This document shows, one piece after another, positions 59,938-64,000 of a stretch of DNA of 64,000 bases. The stretch is taken from the NCBI GenBank assembly GCA_963969595.1, contig OZ018416.1:312501-376500 (forward strand), written 5' to 3'. The position numbers and the translations under genes are program-made. Below the pieces are notes generated by a model. It ran no database searches. It saw only the letters and a list, made by a program, of their open reading frames with translations, and was not told where the DNA came from. The stretch comes from Neckera pumila (lineage: Eukaryota > Streptophyta > Bryopsida > Hypnales > Neckeraceae). Position 1 is the first letter of the stretch; every line of letters begins with the position of its first letter.

Positions 59938-62128
59938 TCAGGAGACGGCGGTCTTGACCACCTTCTCCTTGACCTCCACGATCTTGATGACATTGGCGGC
60001 CCCAATGCGATGCAACGCCACGACGGAGTCTCCGACAGCGCACAGCTTGCGCTTCAGGGCGGTTTCCAGGGCACCGCTGAGGATGGCGTCCGTGGATTCG
60101 GAGTCGGTGGACTTGGCGGAGCCCTCGGCCAGGAGCGGCAGCAAGCCCCTGCACACCAGGCTGTGTCTTGCGGGCGACTCTTCGCTGCACGACCAGGTGA
60201 GGCTGTCTGTGGTCATCACCGGCACGGCGACGGTCAAGATGGGGACGGACGGACGGTACTTGGCCACCAGCTTGGCGGTGGTGCCTCCGCGCGTGAGGAC
60301 GATGATCAGGGTGGCGCGCACTTTCTTCGCCGTGCGCACGGCGGACGAGGCCAGGCTCTCCAGGGGGCTCATGGGCAGAGGGACTGACCTCATGATTTCT
60401 TTGAAGATCGCCGCGTAGTCCAGCGAGGCCTCGGCCTCCTGACAGATGCGCGACATCACCGCCACCTGCATGAAATTAACCATGCGCACACAAGTAAGCC
60501 AGGGAGCGACACCGGAAAGAGACGGACATGGAGCATACGTACTGTCGTCAGAATGGTCAAATTTTTGGATGTTCCTGATAGCAATGGGGAGAGGATTGCA
60601 CTGTACCAAAGAGTGTTTTAATTGAATATACTATATGCAAGAGTTATAGCGATTCAAAGATGACCTCCAATTGACACGATTTCTTTGGGTGCGGTGATGA
60701 ACATTCTCAAAATCAAGATTTTAGGGTGTCACCTTTTCAGTTTAGGGACCGTGGATTTGGGGATTGGTACAAAATGCCGACGAGTTGTTCGAGAGTTAGG
60801 GTTCAGGTGGGAGAGATGCGTACCGCGAGGTCCGGATAGGCGCCATTGGCAGTTTCTCCACTGAGCATGACACAATCGGTTCCATCGAGAACGGCGTTTG
60901 CCACGTCGGTGGCCTCGGCGCGAGTGGGACGAACGTACTTGATCATGGACTCGAGCATCTGAGTGGCAGTGATCACAGGCTTGCCTGCAGAGTTGCACTT
61001 GTAAATCATCATCTTTTGTGCGAGGAATATTTTCTCAGTGGGAATCTCCATGCCCAGATCGCCTCTCGCGACCATAATCCCGTCTGTTTCTTTCAGAATG
61101 TCGTCGAAGTTCATCAGACCTTCTTGATTCTCCAGCTGCAAAGTGTGGAATACACAATAAGTCTCAGCGCTGGAGTTCAAGAAGGAGAGTGATGAAAGTA
61201 ACGGTAAATAGTATTACCTTGGAGATGATTTGAATCGTCCTAGCATGCGATCCCAGAAGCTTCTTGATTGCGAGCACATCGGAGCCCTTCCGCACGAAGG
61301 AGGCAGCAATGAAATCAATGTTGTTAGGGATACCCCAATGGACAATGTCGTCAATATCCTTGGCGGTGATGGTGGGCAAGTCCACCACAATGCCAGGCAG
61401 ATTGACATTCTTCTTCTCTCCGAGCATGGTGGTATTGTCGCACCGGCACCTCACCATTCCTCTGGCGACGTCGCATTCGAGAACGGTCAAGGTGATGGTT
61501 CCGTCCGAGCACAGAATCTCAGCGCCGGGTTTGACATGTTCCGCAAGCTTTGGGTAGCTCATGGAGATCATGTTCTCGTCGCCCAATTGGCCGTAGTCCG
61601 TGGTGATCCATATCTCCTTGCCGCGAATCAGCTTCATCGGCTTCCCAGTCTTATGTTGCCCTGTTCGGATTTCGGGTCCCTGTGATCAACCTTTCAGTAA
61701 TGCGGACGAACCTAATCCTTGGATGCCACATTACAAGATGTCTACAGCATTCAAAATTCCTTGATGTACTTCCGGATTAAATTCGAAACAAGCTACCTCG
61801 TTCTTCGAAACCAGAATTCACACCAGAAAAGACGGTGATGGATTGGTACCTTCGTGTCCAGAAGTACAGCACACATGATGCCGGTGTTGTGCTGGGCCTG
61901 CCGAAGGCTGTCAAGCGTATGTTGATGATACTCAAAGGTACCATGTGAGAAATTGAACCGGGCCACGTTCATGCCCGCTTTCAAGAGCTTCTCCAGAACC
62001 GGCACCTCTCTCGATTTGGGGCCCAAGGTGCAGACGATTTTCGTCTTTGACACTCTGGTGTGGCTCCCATCGGTCTGAAGGGTGTCATCGAGTAACGTCG
62101 CCATGTCCTTGTACTTGGTAGTCGCCAT
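59938..62128 (-). CDS. Pyruvate kinase, cytosolic type
   Basis: Glycolytic enzyme that converts phosphoenolpyruvate and ADP to pyruvate and ATP. Four exons on the - strand: 61850-62128, 61218-61679, 60824-61135 and 59938-60465, all phase 0, giving 526 aa, the usual size for plant cytosolic forms. Motifs: [26 protein letters not shown] (R57, N59, S61) and GPEIRTG. The signature IQIISK|LENQEGL spans exons 2 and 3 (K247, E249). Further motifs are [15 protein letters not shown] (D273), [10 protein letters not shown] and [19 protein letters not shown]. The N-terminus starts directly at MATTKYKDM with no transit peptide, which supports a cytosolic location. The first ATG of the matching frame is 62126-62128. 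The C-domain has a higher GC content than the flanks. Confidence 0.95.
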
Positions 62129-63375
62129 GGCTGCTGCACGCAAGGTTGCAAACTGACGAGGCCGCACCAAACACCTCTCGCTATCCCACGTCCTTTCCAA
62201 TTACAATGCCGACTGCTTACGCCTCCTCTGTCAAAGAACCTTCAAGAAACACAACAAACAGAGTTAGAGAAAACAGTAATAGCTTCCGACCGGCCATGGC
62301 CGACGACGGGGCACAGAGTCCAAGGACTTGCCTGGAGTTCAATCATCCAAACTCTCCACCAGATTCATAACTCATCCACACTGCACCTCTCAACTGCAGA
62401 ACAACGAAATCGAATACCTGCGAAGATCTTGTAAACCTCACAGCTAGAAACCATTTTTGAAAGACCTACAGTGAAATACAGAGCCTGATGCAAACTTAAA
62501 AGTCACGGCAGTAGTGTCTGGCGGAATACACTTACGGATTGATTGCGACGCATTCAATCTGAGGAGAACCCAATGAGCTACTCTGTGAGAAACAAAATCT
62601 CTTTGAAATTTACAACTTCTCGCAGTAAATAGAGTTTGACAATTGGTAACGAGAGGCAATAATACATTCAAACGGACAGCAGCTACGAAAGTACACAGGA
62701 TCCAACCTGAGGGTCAAACGACAAGCAAACCCACCAGACAGATCGAGGTCGCCGATCGATCGCCGAGAACTTACTAGCTCCCGGTGGCAGAATCCAAATC
62801 AGAAGCTGACCGACGCAACCTTCGTTCGACCTCGTAAACGCTGAAGCCCTTGAAACTGGCAATCGGAAAGACCGAGGTCCGCAAGCTATTGGCTATGGCA
62901 AGAAAAAAAGGGGTAGGCCACAGATTTTGAAGGTTGACTCGCGTGGCTTTTCCATCTCCGAGTCCACGCCTTTCGATAGTCGCTCGGCTTTCCGAACATG
63001 CCTTCAACATGCGACGCCGGCTCCTTCCTTTCTAGTGGGGGAGGCTGCAGGCGCCGGTCGTCTCCAAGAGACGCTCCGGATTCATTCATCCTTATCTCCC
63101 GCTCTCCGCGACCTCATCCATCCGTCCATCGAGTCAGAGATAGACACACCAGAGGATGAGAGGTTCGAGGGTCTCGGTGGTCCTCAGCCGTCAATATAGG
63201 ACCCCCGAAGATCGATGGTTGTGGATGAATGGTAAGGGAGAATAGAGAGTCGGGATCACTATGGCTCAGCTGGAGTCGACTGAAAGACTGGTGCTTAAAA
63301 ATAGAAATAAAACTAATTTACTAGTGTGCCCTGAGCCGTTGCCACACTCAAAATCAATACCTTAAATGAGGCTGT
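62129..63375. other. 5' flank of pyruvate kinase
   Basis: Expected to contain the leader and promoter of the pyruvate kinase gene. No conserved coding frame was seen on either strand. A 5' UTR intron is possible but I cannot place it. Confidence 0.4.
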
Positions 63376-63376
63376 T

Positions 63377-63912
63377 TGTTTTGTTTTGTTTTGTTTTGTT
63401 TGTAGCGTGGACGACTTCCTGACCGTGCGTCCCCCGGCCGCGTGCTTGGTACCGTCGGAAAGCTCTCGCCGAGGAGGGGTGCACCGGCTTGGTTTCGTGG
63501 CGTTTGGAGCGGTGGTGCAAAAGTTATTGAATTTCAAAGTATTTATTGATTAAAAAATTAGAAAATTACTTTTACTTTGATTTTGGTGGCGTTCTTGGTA
63601 CTGGGAGTGGAACCGGGAGTAGAACTGGGAGTAGAATCGGAAGTAGAACCAGGAGTGGAACCGGGAGTAGATGAAAATTGGGCCAATGGCACAGGGTCAC
63701 ACTAGTAAAAGTAAAAATAGTTTCCTAATTTTCTAATTCATAAAAACTTTGAAATTCAATAACTTCCGCACCATTGGTCCAAACGCCACGAAACCAAGCC
63801 CGTGCACCCCTTCTCGCCGAGCTCTTTCCAACGGTACCAAGCACGCGGACGGGAGACTCACGGTCCGGGAAATCTCAACGTAAAAAACAAAACAAAGCAA
63901 ACAAAACAAACA
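63377..63912. mobile_element. Large foldback: about 210-bp inverted arms around a minisatellite
   Basis: The left arm (63377-63590) and right arm (63703-63912) are reverse complements with scattered differences. (TTTTG)n faces (CAAAA)n on the outside. Then come GC-rich matching blocks (GCGTGCTTGGTACCGT, AGCTCT, GGCTTGGTTTCGTGGCGTTTGG) and GTTATTGAATTTCAAAGT on the inside. The unpaired centre holds a 12-bp minisatellite. This is the form of a foldback-type transposon or an inverted duplication. I recognise no transposase. Confidence 0.8.
63598..63671. repeat. 12-bp minisatellite in the foldback loop
   Basis: Six units of the type GG/GA-AC/AT-(C/T)GGGAGT-(A/G)GA (for example GGAACCGGGAGT, AGAACTGGGAGT, AGAATCGGAAGT) in tandem at the centre of symmetry. 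Confidence 0.9.
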
Positions 63913-64000
63913 AATAGTCAAACTTAAGATATGGATTCTTAATTATGGAATGTGAAATGATATAAAGGTGTAAATACAAATCACATAACAAGTTCAAAAT

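Noticed and set aside
59809..60387. 192-residue open frame on the + strand
   Set aside because: It lies antisense to the pyruvate kinase C-terminal exon, which matches its family throughout. The open frame is a by-product of GC-rich codon use.

Overview
This is a nuclear contig segment from a green plant, almost certainly a land plant. The genes are split by short, mostly GT-AG introns. The products include a plastid-targeted MEP-pathway kinase, a plant-type peroxisomal acyl-CoA oxidase 3, a plant-style GH89 N-acetylglucosaminidase and a plant-type tRNA-His. Intergenic DNA is very AT-rich and full of small transposons. The proteins match Arabidopsis families from end to end but are diverged, which suggests a non-flowering land plant (bryophyte, lycophyte or fern). 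That lineage guess is low confidence.

Layout. 1-1.5 kb: 3' half of a WD40 U3 snoRNP protein (RRP9/YAO type, + strand, cut by the window edge). 3.1-7.0 kb: CMK (IspE), - strand. 8-15.7 kb: a transposon-rich gap with TTAA-flanked piggyBac-like elements, several foldback or MITE-like elements and a 184-bp tandem array. 15.8-19.1 kb: pepsin-like aspartic protease, - strand. 20.1-24.8 kb: acyl-CoA oxidase ACX3, - strand. 25.6-30.7 kb: a decayed Ty1/Copia element with paired 228-bp LTRs and a 5-bp target duplication. 30.7-34.6 kb: AT-rich gap. 34.6-42.5 kb: alpha-N-acetylglucosaminidase (NAGLU) in 19 exons, + strand, with a tRNA-His(GTG) gene inside one intron. 42.5-46 kb: gap. 46.0-47.5 kb: small histone-fold NF-YC/Dpb3-like gene, - strand. 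48.6-59.9 kb: AT-rich transposon land containing a CACTA-ended element with a tRNA-derived SINE inside it and a second full piggyBac-like element. 59.9-62.1 kb: cytosolic pyruvate kinase, - strand. 63.4-63.9 kb: a large inverted repeat around a 12-bp minisatellite.

The genes are unrelated housekeeping or metabolic loci, each with its own flanks. I see no operon, cluster or defence system. Exon models were built by eye from splice signals, reading phase and family homology. All internal junctions listed keep frame, and codon counts were checked exon by exon.

I did not find a clearly new biological system. The most interesting signals are the family of about 0.93 kb non-autonomous elements with TTAA/CCCCTAA ends, the near-perfect foldback hairpin at 14.3 kb, the SINE nested in a CACTA-type element, and the homologous inserts shared by two introns of the aspartic protease.
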